64,000 nt of DNA from contig JAWAFC010000006.1 in NCBI GenBank assembly GCA_038890815.1, positions 1-64,000 of the forward strand, in the 5' to 3' direction. The notes beneath the pieces were generated by a model, which saw only the letters and a program-made list of their open reading frames with translations, was not told where the DNA came from and did no database searches. Position 1 is the stretch's first letter, and every line of letters starts with the position of its first letter. A program made the position numbers and the translations under genes. This document shows, piece after piece, positions 41,532 through 51,659 of the stretch. This DNA is from JAWAFC01 sp038890815. Its GTDB lineage: Archaea; Micrarchaeota; Micrarchaeia; Burarchaeales; JACRGF01.

Positions 41532-42689
41532 ATGGCGTTCGAGTACAGCGAGAGGGTAAGGCGACTTCCACCTTACCTGTTCGCCGAAATAGAGAGGGCG
41601 GTTGCCGAGAAGAAGGCTGCGGGCGCGGACATCATCAACTTGGGGATAGGCGATCCGGATTTGCCTCCGCCCAGCTTTCTCTTGCGCGCGCTGGCCCGGG
41701 AAGCAAAGGAACCGAAAAACCACAACTACTCGCTGTCGCAGGGAGAGCCGGCCTTCCGGGAGGCGTGCGCGCGGTGGATGAAAAAGAGGTTCGGCGTTGA
41801 AGTGGACCCGCAGAGGGAGGTCATCGGGCTCATTGGCAGCAAGGAGGGGCTGGCCAATCTCGCAAGGGCGTTCGTCAATCCTGGCGATAGCGTGCTCGTG
41901 CCCGAACCGGCCTATCCGGTATACAGCCAAGGCGCGGCGCTGCTGAGCGATGGCCGGCCCGTGGCATTCCCGTTGCTCGAGGAGCACGACTTTCAGGCCA
42001 GGGTAGAGCATCTCCCGCCGCGCGGCGCGCGCATGCTGTACCTGAACTATCCCAACAACCCAACCGGCGCGGTTGCGACGCGCGACACGCTGGAGGGAAT
42101 AGTGGATTATTGCGAGGAGACGAGAACGATACTCTGCTACGATAACGCCTATTGCGAGCTGACGTTTGATGATTATCGCGCGCCCAGCATACTGGAATTC
42201 ACGCGCAATGCCATCGAGTTTCACTCGCTGTCAAAAACGTTCTGCATGACGGGCGACAGGATAGGATTCGCGGTCGGAAACGCCGAGCTCATCGAGGGGC
42301 TGCGGAGAATAAAGTCGCAGATTGACTCGGGCCCGCCCGTTTATATCCAGAAAATGGCCATCGCTGCACTCGATAGCTATACTGGGAGCACGAGGCCGCC
42401 CGAGGTGGAGAGGAGGGTGAGGGAATTCGCACGAAGGAGAAAAATTCTTGTGAGAGGGCTTAACAAAATTGGGCTCAGGACAAACCTCCCGCTCGCCACT
42501 TTCTACATCTGGACGAGGGTGCCGGGCGGGAACAGCGTTGAGTTTGCCAAAAGGGCGCTACAGGCCAATGTGGTGGTAACTCCCGGTGTAGGGTTCGGCA
42601 GGGCCGGCGAGGGCTATGTGAGGTTCGCGCTCACGCAGCCGGGCGAAAGGATAAAGGAAGCGATTGAAAGGCTTGCAGGAGTGATTTAG
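41532..42689 (+). CDS. dapL: LL-diaminopimelate aminotransferase
   Basis: 385 residues from the ATG at 41532, after GTGGAG. Class I PLP aminotransferase that makes LL-diaminopimelate directly from tetrahydrodipicolinate, bypassing the succinyl or acetyl steps. RLPPYLFAEIERA at the start, NLGIGDPDLPPP, LNYPNNPTGA (N175 region), YDNAYCEL and the PLP-binding SLSKTF (K235) are typical. General aspartate-type aminotransferases look alike, but its position next to lysA and dapF and the absence of dapC/D/E in the cluster support DapL. Confidence 0.9.
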   Translation: MAFEYSERVRRLPPYLFAEIERAVAEKKAAGADIINLGIGDPDLPPPSFLLRALAREAKEPKNHNYSLSQGEPAFREACARWMKKRFGVEVDPQREVIGLIGSKEGLANLARAFVNPGDSVLVPEPAYPVYSQGAALLSDGRPVAFPLLEEHDFQARVEHLPPRGARMLYLNYPNNPTGAVATRDTLEGIVDYCEETRTILCYDNAYCELTFDDYRAPSILEFTRNAIEFHSLSKTFCMTGDRIGFAVGNAELIEGLRRIKSQIDSGPPVYIQKMAIAALDSYTGSTRPPEVERRVREFARRRKILVRGLNKIGLRTNLPLATFYIWTRVPGGNSVEFAKRALQANVVVTPGVGFGRAGEGYVRFALTQPGERIKEAIERLAGVI

Positions 42690-43994
42690 ATGCCGCAATG
42701 GTGGGAGGAGAGGGGGCACCTCGAGGTGAGGGACAACCGCCTATTCATTGGCGGGATTGCCGCCCGCGAACTGGCCGAAAGGTTCGGCACGCCGTTGTAT
42801 GTTGTGAATGCGGATAAAGTTATCGAAAACTACCGACGCATTCGCGATGCCTACAGGAAATTCTATCCCCGCGTGAGCGTGCATTATGCGATGAAAGCGA
42901 ACGCGAGCCTCGCGCTGCTGGAATTGCTCAGGAGGGAGGGCGCGGGGGTAGACTGCGTGTCGGGTGGGGAGATGTTGCTCGCTCGAAGGGCGGGCTTTGA
43001 TGGCAGTAAGATGATTTTTACCATAAATACAAAAACGAGGGAAGAAATCAAGTTCGCGGTGGAGAATGGCGTGACAATCACGCTGGATGCCGAGAGCGAG
43101 GTGGAGCAGGTCGAGGAGATCGCCAGCGAGGAGGGAAAGAAAGCACTCGTGTGCTTCCGCGTGAACCCAGATGTGGCCGCTGCAACACACACGGGCTGGC
43201 AGACGGGCAGAAAGGAGAGCAAGTTCGGCATACCGCTGGCGCGGGCCGTGGAGGCGTATGAGAAAGCGCTGGCAGCAAACTTCGTTGAGCCGATTGGAGT
43301 GCACACGCACATCGGCTCGCAAATCCTAAATGTGAGGCCATTCGCGCAGGCCACGGCCAAGCTGATGCGGCTGTGTGGACAGCTGAAGGATGTCGGCGCG
43401 CGCCTGCGTTTCGTCGATCTGGGGGGCGGCATAGGCATTCGCTACAGGAAGGAAGAGCGCGCGCTGGAGCCGGAAAGGGTCGCAAAGGCGGTACTGGGCA
43501 TTGTGAAGGAGGAGGCGCGGAGGCTTGGGCTGGGGAACATTGAGGTGAAGATAGAGCCTGGCAGGTATATTGTGGGGAATGCTGGCATTCTGCTGACGCG
43601 CGTGCACACGATAAAACAAGGTGCGACAAAAAAATTCGTTGCGGTGGATGCGGGCTTCAATGTATTGGCCAGACCCATGGTGTATGGCTCCTGGCACGAG
43701 GCTGTCGTTGCGGACAACGTCACGGGCGAGCAGGAGGAGAAAGTCGATGTGGTGGGGAACATCTGCGAGAGCGGCGATGTGTTGGCAACAGAGCGACGCC
43801 TTCCGGTGACCAAGGAGGGCGACATCATCGCTTTCCTGTGCGCTGGCGCCTATGGCATGAGCATGGCCAGCAACTATAATATGAGGCCGCTGCCTGCCGA
43901 AGTGCTTGTGAGGAGGGGGAAGGCATTTCTCGTGCGAGAGCGACAGGCGTTCGAGGAGCTCCTGCTAAACCAAAGAGTGCCCGAAGGTCTCTGA
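42690..43994 (+). CDS. lysA: Diaminopimelate decarboxylase
   Basis: 434 residues. PLP enzyme of the alanine-racemase fold, decarboxylating meso-diaminopimelate to lysine. VHYAMKANASLALL holds the PLP Lys (K69); HTHIGSQI, GGGIGIRY, EPGRYIVGNAG and CESGDVLATER are the conserved blocks, the last with the catalytic Cys from the second subunit. It starts at the base after the dapL stop. Confidence 0.96.
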   Translation: MPQWWEERGHLEVRDNRLFIGGIAARELAERFGTPLYVVNADKVIENYRRIRDAYRKFYPRVSVHYAMKANASLALLELLRREGAGVDCVSGGEMLLARRAGFDGSKMIFTINTKTREEIKFAVENGVTITLDAESEVEQVEEIASEEGKKALVCFRVNPDVAAATHTGWQTGRKESKFGIPLARAVEAYEKALAANFVEPIGVHTHIGSQILNVRPFAQATAKLMRLCGQLKDVGARLRFVDLGGGIGIRYRKEERALEPERVAKAVLGIVKEEARRLGLGNIEVKIEPGRYIVGNAGILLTRVHTIKQGATKKFVAVDAGFNVLARPMVYGSWHEAVVADNVTGEQEEKVDVVGNICESGDVLATERRLPVTKEGDIIAFLCAGAYGMSMASNYNMRPLPAEVLVRRGKAFLVRERQAFEELLLNQRVPEGL

Positions 43995-43995
43995 T

Positions 43996-44802
<807 letters not shown>

Positions 44803-44852
44803 GAAATGATATGCACGGAATTGTTTTAAAAGCGAAGCGATGAAAACATGGC

Positions 44853-46028
44853 GTGATAACGAGAGTGCGTGGTTTCGGAGCGGCCGGCGTGCACTGCGGC
44901 ATAAAGTATAGAAAAAGGGACCTCGCGCTCATCCTGTCCGAAACACCCGCACGGGCTGCGGGCGTGTTCACAACAAATAGGATTACGGGCGCGCATATCA
45001 AGATAGACAGGGAAAAACTGCGGAGAGGAGAGGCACAGGCCATCATCATAAACTCGGGGAACGCCAACACATGCAACGGAAAGCGGGGGCTCGCGGATGC
45101 GAGGGAAATGTGCGCGATGGTGGCGAGGGAGCTCGGGGTGCCGGAGAGGCTTGTGCTGTGCGCGAGTACGGGCATCATAGGGAAAAGGCTGCCAATGGCA
45201 AAAATCCGGGAAGGGATAAAAAGGCTTGTCAGAAGGCCGGCAAATAGGTGGGAGCATGCCGCCCGGGCTATCATGACAACCGACACAAGGATGAAGGCGG
45301 CCTACAGAGAGGTGGCCATTGGTGGCAAGAGCGTCAGGATCGGCGCGATATGCAAGGGTGCGGGCATGATATGCCCGCGCATGGCTACGATGATATGCAT
45401 CATAGCCACCGACGCGCTCATCACCGGGCGCCTGCTGCGCAGGGCGCTCGTGGCAGCCGTGGAGCAGAGCTTCAATAGGATAAGTGTGGATGGCGATATG
45501 AGCACCAATGATACGGTCATCATCATGGCGAACGGCAGGGCTGGCAACAGGGAGATAAGGGAAGTGGATGGGGATTACAGAAAGTTTGAGAGGGCGCTCA
45601 CATCGCTGTGCCAAGAGCTGGCGAGGATGATCGTGCACGATGGCGAGGGCGCGAGCAAATTCATTGAGGTGAGAGTGCGTGGCGCGGCGAACGAAAGGGA
45701 AGCGCAGCTCATCGCCAAGGCGATTGCCAACTCCAACCTCGTAAAGACAGCAATTTTTGGGGAGGATGCAAATTGGGGCAGGATAGTTGCAGCGGCAGGC
45801 AGGAGCGGGGCGAGGGTGAGCGAGCGTATGGATATAACGATGAATGGCGTGAAGGTGGTGAGGCATGGCGTCTCTACCGGTAGGGAAGACGAGGCGAGGG
45901 AAAGGTTGGGGGAGGAGGAAGTGATGATTGAGGTGGATGTGAAAGTGGGCAAGGCTAAGGGATTTGTGTGGACGTGCGATCTCACTTACGATTACATAAC
46001 CGAAAATGCGGCATACGAGGGAGTGTGA
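44853..46028 (+). CDS. argJ: Glutamate N-acetyltransferase / ornithine acetyltransferase
   Basis: 391 residues from a GTG. Transfers acetyl from N-acetylornithine to glutamate (and in some forms also uses acetyl-CoA), closing the acetyl cycle of arginine synthesis. Autocleaves before Thr179 in CPRMATM; KGAGM just upstream, SGNANTCNG and GEDANWGRI are typical. The usual KGAGMIAPNMATM has Cys and Arg substitutions here. First gene of an operon argJ-argB-argD-argA-like, each overlapping the next by a few bases. Confidence 0.96.
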   Translation: MITRVRGFGAAGVHCGIKYRKRDLALILSETPARAAGVFTTNRITGAHIKIDREKLRRGEAQAIIINSGNANTCNGKRGLADAREMCAMVARELGVPERLVLCASTGIIGKRLPMAKIREGIKRLVRRPANRWEHAARAIMTTDTRMKAAYREVAIGGKSVRIGAICKGAGMICPRMATMICIIATDALITGRLLRRALVAAVEQSFNRISVDGDMSTNDTVIIMANGRAGNREIREVDGDYRKFERALTSLCQELARMIVHDGEGASKFIEVRVRGAANEREAQLIAKAIANSNLVKTAIFGEDANWGRIVAAAGRSGARVSERMDITMNGVKVVRHGVSTGREDEARERLGEEEVMIEVDVKVGKAKGFVWTCDLTYDYITENAAYEGV

Positions 46029-46843
46029 TGAAAATAGTGGTGAAGATTGGTGGAAGCCTGCTCGACAGCGAGGAAACTGTGGCGCGCGTAGCCCGCGATG
46101 TGGTAAGCCTATCCAGAAGGCACCAGGTTATCTTCGTACATGGAGGGGGGCGGGAGGTCAACCGTGTTGCTGAGAGGCTGGGGCTGAAGCAAAGCTGGAT
46201 TGGATGGCCCAGGCCTTGGAGGGTGACCGACAAGGCCACTATGGAGCTCATGCGAAATGTCATCGCGGGTGGAATAAACGCCCATCTGTGTTATCTTGTT
46301 GGCAAATATGGGGGCAAGGCTATTGGGCTGAATGGCAATGAGAGCGCGGCAATTCTCGCCAGAAAGCTGGAATACGTAGAGTGGGAGGAGGGCGGTGAGA
46401 CCAAGAGGGGATGGATCGGTTTCACGGGGCTGACAAAAAAAATAAACGTGCAATTATTCGATTTCCTGCTGAAGAACAAATTCATCCCGGTGGTAGCCTG
46501 CATCGCGCAGGGGGAAAAGGATGAGTGTTTGAACATAAATGGCGATGAGCTAGCGGGGGTGATCGCCGCACAGCTGCGATGTGATTGGCTCGTGCTGCTG
46601 ACAGATGTGCCGGGCTTTCTGGCGGACGAAAGGGATGCAAAAAGTGTCGTAAAGGAAATGAGCGTGCGGGACATAGAGAGGTTGTTGGCGGAGAAAAGAG
46701 TGCACGGAGGCATTGTGGCAAAGCTACAGGCGTGCTTGGATGCCTGGAAGGCGGGCGCCAGGAAGATAGTGCTGGCGGACGGAAGGGTGGCGAGACCGGT
46801 CTGGAATGCATTGAGGGGAAAGGGCACGATGGTGGTCGCATGA
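46028..46843 (+). CDS. argB: Acetylglutamate kinase
   Basis: 271 residues from the ATG at 46028, which shares its A with the argJ stop. Phosphorylates N-acetylglutamate. KIGGSLLDSEE (glycine-rich nucleotide motif), FVHGGGREVNRV (substrate binding) and INGDELAGVIAAQL are seen. Relatives that act on LysW-bound substrates look similar, but no lysW gene is present and argJ is adjacent, which favours the free acetyl substrate. Confidence 0.9.
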   Translation: MKIVVKIGGSLLDSEETVARVARDVVSLSRRHQVIFVHGGGREVNRVAERLGLKQSWIGWPRPWRVTDKATMELMRNVIAGGINAHLCYLVGKYGGKAIGLNGNESAAILARKLEYVEWEEGGETKRGWIGFTGLTKKINVQLFDFLLKNKFIPVVACIAQGEKDECLNINGDELAGVIAAQLRCDWLVLLTDVPGFLADERDAKSVVKEMSVRDIERLLAEKRVHGGIVAKLQACLDAWKAGARKIVLADGRVARPVWNALRGKGTMVVA

Positions 46844-48000
46844 AAGCCGTGGAGCTGGATGCAAGATACTCGATGCAGGTCTACAACAGATTCAAAATCG
46901 TTCTCACAAGAGGGAGGGGCGCGCGGGTATGGGACGAGCGGGGACGCGAGTACATTGACTGCACTGGTGGCGTTGCTGTGCTGAATGTTGGGCACTGCCA
47001 TCCGGAAATTGTGAGGGCACTGAGAGAACAGGCCGGCAGGCTGTGGCAGGCCAGCAACTGGTACTATACAAACGAACAGGCCAAGCTCTGCGCTGAGTTG
47101 GCGAGAATTGCACCTATGCCGAGGGCGCGTGCCTTCCTATGCAATTCGGGAGCCGAGGCCGTGGAGGCGGCCTTCAAGCTTGCCCGAAAGGCAACGAAGA
47201 AGAGGGAGGTCATCGCCATGGAGGATGCCTTTCACGGCAGGACGATGGGCGCGCTCTCGCTCACCTGGAAGCCGAAATATAGGCAGCCCTTTGAGCCACT
47301 CGTGCCGGGTGTGCGAAGGGTGCCATTCAACAATGCCGAGGCGCTCAGGAAGGCTATTGGCGAGGACACGGCCGCAGTGATAGTCGAGCCGATTCAGGGA
47401 GAGGGGGGAGTGAATGTGCCCGCCGACGGCTATCTGCGCGAGGTGCGTGAGATATGCAGCGAGCGGGATGTGCTGCTCATCGCAGACGAAGTGCAGACTG
47501 GTTTTGGAAGGTGCGGGCGGATGTTTGCCAGCCAGATTTACGGCGTGGAGCCCGACATCGTGTGCATGGCCAAAGGCATCGCGGGCGGATTTCCCATGGG
47601 CGGGATCCTCGCGCGGGAGGATGTGGCGGAGAGGTTTGAGCGAGGGGACCATGGCAGCACTTTCGGCGGGAATTCGCTCGCCTGCGCGGTCGCGCTCGCC
47701 ACCATACGGGTGATAAAGAGAGAGAGGCTCGCCGAAAAAGCAGCGAAAAACGGCGCAAAGTTCATGCGGCTACTCGCTGGGATACGGAGTGGGCTGATTA
47801 AGGAAGTGCGAGGGAAGGGCTTGCTGATCGGCGTGGAGCTGCGCGAGAGGGCCAGAGCGTACTGCGAGCGGCTGGCCACCGAGCGCGTGCTGTCATCTTG
47901 CCCCAGCGATTTCGTCGTGCGCTTTACTCCGCCGCTCGTGATAAGCGAGCGGGAGTTAGAGATGGTCGCAGAGAGATTTGAGAGGGTTGTAAAGGGATGA
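46840..48000 (+). CDS. argD: Acetylornithine aminotransferase
   Basis: 386 residues from the ATG at 46840, in an ATGA overlap with argB; a longer frame from 46585 runs inside argB. Class III PLP aminotransferase. FLCNSGAEAVEAAFKLARK, EDAFHGRTMGALS, ADEVQTGFGRCG and the PLP Lys in MAKGIAGGFPMGG are conserved. Such enzymes can also act on succinyl-diaminopimelate; here dapL makes that unnecessary. Confidence 0.95.
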   Translation: MKAVELDARYSMQVYNRFKIVLTRGRGARVWDERGREYIDCTGGVAVLNVGHCHPEIVRALREQAGRLWQASNWYYTNEQAKLCAELARIAPMPRARAFLCNSGAEAVEAAFKLARKATKKREVIAMEDAFHGRTMGALSLTWKPKYRQPFEPLVPGVRRVPFNNAEALRKAIGEDTAAVIVEPIQGEGGVNVPADGYLREVREICSERDVLLIADEVQTGFGRCGRMFASQIYGVEPDIVCMAKGIAGGFPMGGILAREDVAERFERGDHGSTFGGNSLACAVALATIRVIKRERLAEKAAKNGAKFMRLLAGIRSGLIKEVRGKGLLIGVELRERARAYCERLATERVLSSCPSDFVVRFTPPLVISERELEMVAERFERVVKG

Positions 48001-48473
48001 GCACGACTAGGCTAGCTGGCATGACAATAGGCCGCGCACGCACACAGGATGCCGAGGGAATCGCGCGTCTTATCGGCATGTATACCAGGAGAGCCAGGCT
48101 GCTGCCGCGCCCACTCAGCGAGCTGTACGAGCACATCAGGGATTTCTATGTAGCGCGCGCAGGTGAAAGGCTAGTGGGCTGTTGTGCGCTACATGTCTAC
48201 TGGAAAGATCTCGGGGAGATACGCTCGCTCGTAGTCGCGCCACGATGGCAACGGCGTGGTATCGGCACCGCGCTCGTGCGGGCATGCCTGCAGGAGGCAC
48301 GGAGGCTGAGGCTCAAGCGCGTGTTCGCGCTCACGCTCATCCCTGGCTTTTTCGAGCGACTTGGCTTCCGCAAGGTGGAGAGGAACACACTGCCAATGAA
48401 AATATGGAGCGACTGCATACGCTGCCCAAAGTTCGCCGAATGTGATGAGGTGGCAGTTGTGTATGAATTATAG
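47997..48473 (+). CDS. ArgA-like N-acetylglutamate synthase (GNAT family)
   Basis: 158 residues. GNAT fold with the acetyl-CoA loop RWQRRGIGTALV and a C-terminal LPMKIWSDCIRCPKFAECDE block typical of the short, stand-alone N-acetylglutamate synthases of archaea and actinobacteria. It would supply acetylglutamate to start the pathway that argJ then cycles. ATGA overlap with argD. Confidence 0.88.
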   Translation: MSTTRLAGMTIGRARTQDAEGIARLIGMYTRRARLLPRPLSELYEHIRDFYVARAGERLVGCCALHVYWKDLGEIRSLVVAPRWQRRGIGTALVRACLQEARRLRLKRVFALTLIPGFFERLGFRKVERNTLPMKIWSDCIRCPKFAECDEVAVVYEL

Positions 48474-49617
48474 ATTGCTCGCGCTGGCACTTCTGCTCTC
48501 GCTGCCCGTTGCGGCACAGAACGCCGTTGAGGTGTATTTCTTCTATGGCTCGGGCTGCCCGCACTGCGCCAGCGAGAGGGTCTTTCTTGAGGAATTGAAG
48601 GAAAGGTATCCCCTCTCAGTGCACGCCTTTGAGGTGTGGTACGATGCCGAGAATGCGAGGATGCTTGAAAACTTTTCAAAGGCCTACGGCGTGGCGCTGG
48701 GCGGGGTGCCGGTCACCTTCGTGGGCGAGAGGTATTGGGTAGGATTCGAGGAGGCGATAGGCAAGGAGATAGAGGAAGCGATTGCTGAGTGCGCGCGCAG
48801 CGGCTGCCCGAGTCCGGCCGATGTTGTGCAGCGTGGCGCGAACATCTCGGTGGCCTACAGGAAATACATAATGAAGGTGCCATTTATTGGCGAGCTGGAG
48901 CTGACAAAACTCTCGCTGCCCGCGCTCGCGCTCACGCTCGGGCTGCTGGATGGCTTCAATCCGTGCGCCATGTGGGTGCTCACCTATCTCATAGCGCTGT
49001 TGCTCGGCCAGAAGGACAGGCGCAGGATATGGCTCATCGTGGGAATTTTCGTTCTCGCCTCGGGAGTATGGTACTATCTTTTCCTGTCGGCTTGGCTGAG
49101 CGTTTTCCTGCTACTCGGGTATTTGGCGGTCGCCAGGCTGGCGGTGGGAGTCATCGCGCTGGCCGCGGGGGCGTCCATGTTGCGCGATTTTATCACGCTG
49201 CCTGAAGCAGTCTGCAAGGTGACCGACCCGCTCGGCAGGAGCAAAATCATCGCAAAGGCGAGGGAGCTTGCGATGGGCGGGGCTACGCCGGCCACGCTGG
49301 CAGGCATCGTGGTGCTCGCCTTCGCAGTCAACACCATCGAACTTGCCTGCTCGGCCGGTTTCCCCGCCACATTCACCGGCATATTGTCGATGTCAAACCT
49401 ATCGCTGCTGGAATACCATGCCTATCTCTTTCTCTACGATTTCTTCTACATGCTGGATGACATGATAATTTTCTCCATAGCCGCCATCACGCTGAGCAGC
49501 ACGACTCTGTCGGCAAGGTATGCGAGGGTGAGCCAGCTCATCGGCGGTGTTCTCATGGTGCTGCTCGGCGCGACCCTCATCTTCAAGCCCGAGGTACTGG
49601 CGTTCTTCGGTGGCTGA
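48463..49617 (+). CDS. Thioredoxin-like domain fused to DsbD/CcdA-like membrane domain
   Basis: 384 residues from the ATG at 48463, which overlaps the acetyltransferase gene by 11 bases and begins a signal-anchor (MNYRLLALALLLSLPVAAQ). Residues 20-115 form a thioredoxin-like domain with CPHC (32-35). After a linker six membrane helices follow, with LDGFNPCAMWVLTYL and NTIELACSAGFPATF each placing a Cys in a membrane helix, as in CcdA/DsbD electron carriers. It probably passes reducing equivalents from the cytoplasm to exported proteins with disulfides, of which this window encodes several. Its place at the end of the arginine operon is odd. Confidence 0.85.
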   Translation: MNYRLLALALLLSLPVAAQNAVEVYFFYGSGCPHCASERVFLEELKERYPLSVHAFEVWYDAENARMLENFSKAYGVALGGVPVTFVGERYWVGFEEAIGKEIEEAIAECARSGCPSPADVVQRGANISVAYRKYIMKVPFIGELELTKLSLPALALTLGLLDGFNPCAMWVLTYLIALLLGQKDRRRIWLIVGIFVLASGVWYYLFLSAWLSVFLLLGYLAVARLAVGVIALAAGASMLRDFITLPEAVCKVTDPLGRSKIIAKARELAMGGATPATLAGIVVLAFAVNTIELACSAGFPATFTGILSMSNLSLLEYHAYLFLYDFFYMLDDMIIFSIAAITLSSTTLSARYARVSQLIGGVLMVLLGATLIFKPEVLAFFGG

Positions 49618-49619
49618 CT

Positions 49620-51605
49620 TCAGGGCGCGCGCTGGCCTTTTCTTTTGCTGTAGAGGAAGAAAAGCACAAGAATGATTATCAGCAGCACAAAGCCCACAAT
49701 GCCGCCGAGCACGAGCGGGCGCAGCAGGTCCATGTTGGCAGCCTCGAGCTCAGCGCTTTGCTTGGCCTGCATCGCCAGCGCGGAGGCTGCGTCGGGGTCG
49801 GCGTACAGCAGTGATTTCGCTCGGGAGAGCAGCGCGCGGGCTTCCGAGAGATTCGGGCTCAGCAGTATGGCTGAGGTGGAGGCGGTTGCCTCAATCGCCT
49901 CCTCGGCCTCTCTTATCCGCGCGCTCGCATTGTCAATGCTGGCCACACGCGCGAGCAGGGCGGCTTTCACCGCATCCAGCTCGGCACGCGCCGACGCCGC
50001 CTTGTCGCGCGCCGCGACGAAGTCAAACGAGGCCAGCGAGTCGTTGGCAGCGCTGGCAAGCGCGAGGGCCCTCGAGAGGTCTATCTGCTGCCTGTAATTG
50101 GCAGCGAGCGAGGAGAGGTTCGCGCTGTTGAGCAGCACATAGGCGATGTCATGCTCGGCGCTCTCCCGAAGGGTGCGCGTGACGCGCGTCTGTGCATCGA
50201 TAGAGATCTCAAGGTTGAGCAGCTGGATGCCCGCAACCTCGAACTGCTGAATGGCTGACAGGAAATCCCCGGCCGCGGAGGAAGCGCGGACCGAGGAGAT
50301 GGCCTGTTCGGCCGACGAGGTATCCAAAGAGAGATTGAAAGCGCGTAGGTCTGCCCTCGCTCTCTCGAGGCGGGCCGACAGATCATCGGTATTCTTGGAA
50401 AGCCTCGAGGCGACCTCGGCCTCGAGCGCAGCGCGCGCCGAGGCTGCATAGGCGAGCGAGATGTTGGCCTGACTCAGCGCGCCGGCAAAATCGTTCGCGA
50501 CAAAGCGGATCTGCGCGCTGGCCAGCGACAGGCCTGCCGAGGTATAGTCGTTGAGCGCCGGGCCGGCCAGCACGACGCCTATGCGCGAGGCCGAGGCATT
50601 AAGGCGCGCCAGATACTCGAGCGTGGCATTGGCATACAGCATGGCATCCTTTGCCTCATCGGGTGTGGTGGTGGATATCTCGCTCATGTTGTAGATGAGC
50701 ACGCGGCCATGCCCCGCATCGACAACATACAGCTTCCCGCGAGCCACAAACACATCGCGCGGGGAGGAGAAGTTGAAGTCCGCCGAGTTGGCATCGCCGA
50801 GGGACAGCATGGGCGAGAAGTCAGGCCAGAAAATCCTCACCGTGTTGTTCCCCGTATCGGCCACATAGATGCGACCGAGAAAATCGACTGCGAGGCCTTC
50901 AGGGAAATTCAGGAAAACGCCACCCGCTCCGCGGCCAGCCGCACCGAGGAAGGAGAAGTCGGTAAGCTGGAACACGGCAACCCTGCCATAGTTGTCGCCC
51001 CCCGTCCTGCTGTGATCGACCACATACAGGCGGTTCCCATGCACCCAAACCCCCATAGGGCGCACCAGCTTGCTCTCGCCGGCCTGCTCGAGGCCCAACA
51101 CGCTCATGAGCCTGCGCGTGGAGCGATTGAGTATCAGCACGCGGTCGTTGAAAGTGTCCGCAATGTAAATACGGTCGGCATCGACAAAGACATCGTGTGG
51201 GGTGTTCAGCGCGTAGGAGCCGCCCTCGCCGATGGTTTCGAGCCAGGAGCCTCCCGGGGAATAGATGAGCAAGCGGTTGTTGCCCGTGTCTACGACGTAG
51301 CGCTTGCCCTCAAAATCGAAGAATACCGCGCTCGGGGTGACGAACTGATAGACATCGCTTCCCCACGTGCCCGTCCTGCCAAGGAAGGTGAGATTGGCAT
51401 CAAAACTCCAGAGTGTTGAGTTCCTCCTGCCCGCGCCCGCATCGGTAATCCAGATGGTGCCATCCGCCGTCACGAAAACTCCCGATGGCTCGGAGAGGCC
51501 CGTGATGGCGCCCACAAGGGTGAAGTTGAGCAGCGCATGCACGGAAGAGGAGAATGCCAGCAGAGCAAGCATGCTCGCCAATAGCTTTCTCACGAAATCG
51601 ACCAA
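49620..51605 (-). CDS. NHL-repeat membrane-anchored surface protein
   Basis: 661 residues from a TTG, or 657 from a GTG at 51593 that gives a cleaner signal peptide (RKLLASMLALLAFSSSVHA). Residues about 25-305 contain six NHL-type repeats (FVTADGTIWITDAGAGR, FVDADRIYIADTFNDRV, AVDFLGRIYVADTGNN), so a six-bladed propeller outside the cell. Residues 310-620 form helical bundles rich in Ala, Ser and Leu. One membrane helix near the end (VLGGIVGFVLLIIILVLFF) precedes a basic tail, anchoring it with the propeller outside. Likely a protein- or glycan-binding surface protein. Divergent from the exported Lon-like protease across a shared TATA box. Confidence 0.85.
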   Translation of the reverse strand: MVDFVRKLLASMLALLAFSSSVHALLNFTLVGAITGLSEPSGVFVTADGTIWITDAGAGRRNSTLWSFDANLTFLGRTGTWGSDVYQFVTPSAVFFDFEGKRYVVDTGNNRLLIYSPGGSWLETIGEGGSYALNTPHDVFVDADRIYIADTFNDRVLILNRSTRRLMSVLGLEQAGESKLVRPMGVWVHGNRLYVVDHSRTGGDNYGRVAVFQLTDFSFLGAAGRGAGGVFLNFPEGLAVDFLGRIYVADTGNNTVRIFWPDFSPMLSLGDANSADFNFSSPRDVFVARGKLYVVDAGHGRVLIYNMSEISTTTPDEAKDAMLYANATLEYLARLNASASRIGVVLAGPALNDYTSAGLSLASAQIRFVANDFAGALSQANISLAYAASARAALEAEVASRLSKNTDDLSARLERARADLRAFNLSLDTSSAEQAISSVRASSAAGDFLSAIQQFEVAGIQLLNLEISIDAQTRVTRTLRESAEHDIAYVLLNSANLSSLAANYRQQIDLSRALALASAANDSLASFDFVAARDKAASARAELDAVKAALLARVASIDNASARIREAEEAIEATASTSAILLSPNLSEARALLSRAKSLLYADPDAASALAMQAKQSAELEAANMDLLRPLVLGGIVGFVLLIIILVLFFLYSKRKGQRAP

Positions 51606-51628
51606 ACCTTGCCTTTTTGGCGAGGAGA

Positions 51629-51638
51629 ATATTTAAAG
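51629..51638. promoter_or_regulatory. Bidirectional TATA box
   Basis: ATATTTAAAG lies about 26 bases from the rightward ATG at 51660 and about 28 bases from the leftward start at 51605, implying leaderless divergent transcripts from one box. Confidence 0.5.
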
Positions 51639-51659
51639 ATAGCCCCATCTCGAATACCC

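Noticed and set aside
44826..45866. 346-residue His/Arg/Pro-rich frame on the minus strand
   Set aside because: Shadow of argJ; His/Arg/Pro-rich composition is typical of such frames.
48442..48463. Earlier start for the thioredoxin/DsbD-like protein
   Set aside because: It adds seven polar residues in front of the signal-anchor and deepens the overlap with the acetyltransferase gene.
46028..48473. LysW-dependent lysine/arginine pathway
   Set aside because: No lysW, lysX or argX gene, argJ is present, and lysine is made by the complete dap genes next door.
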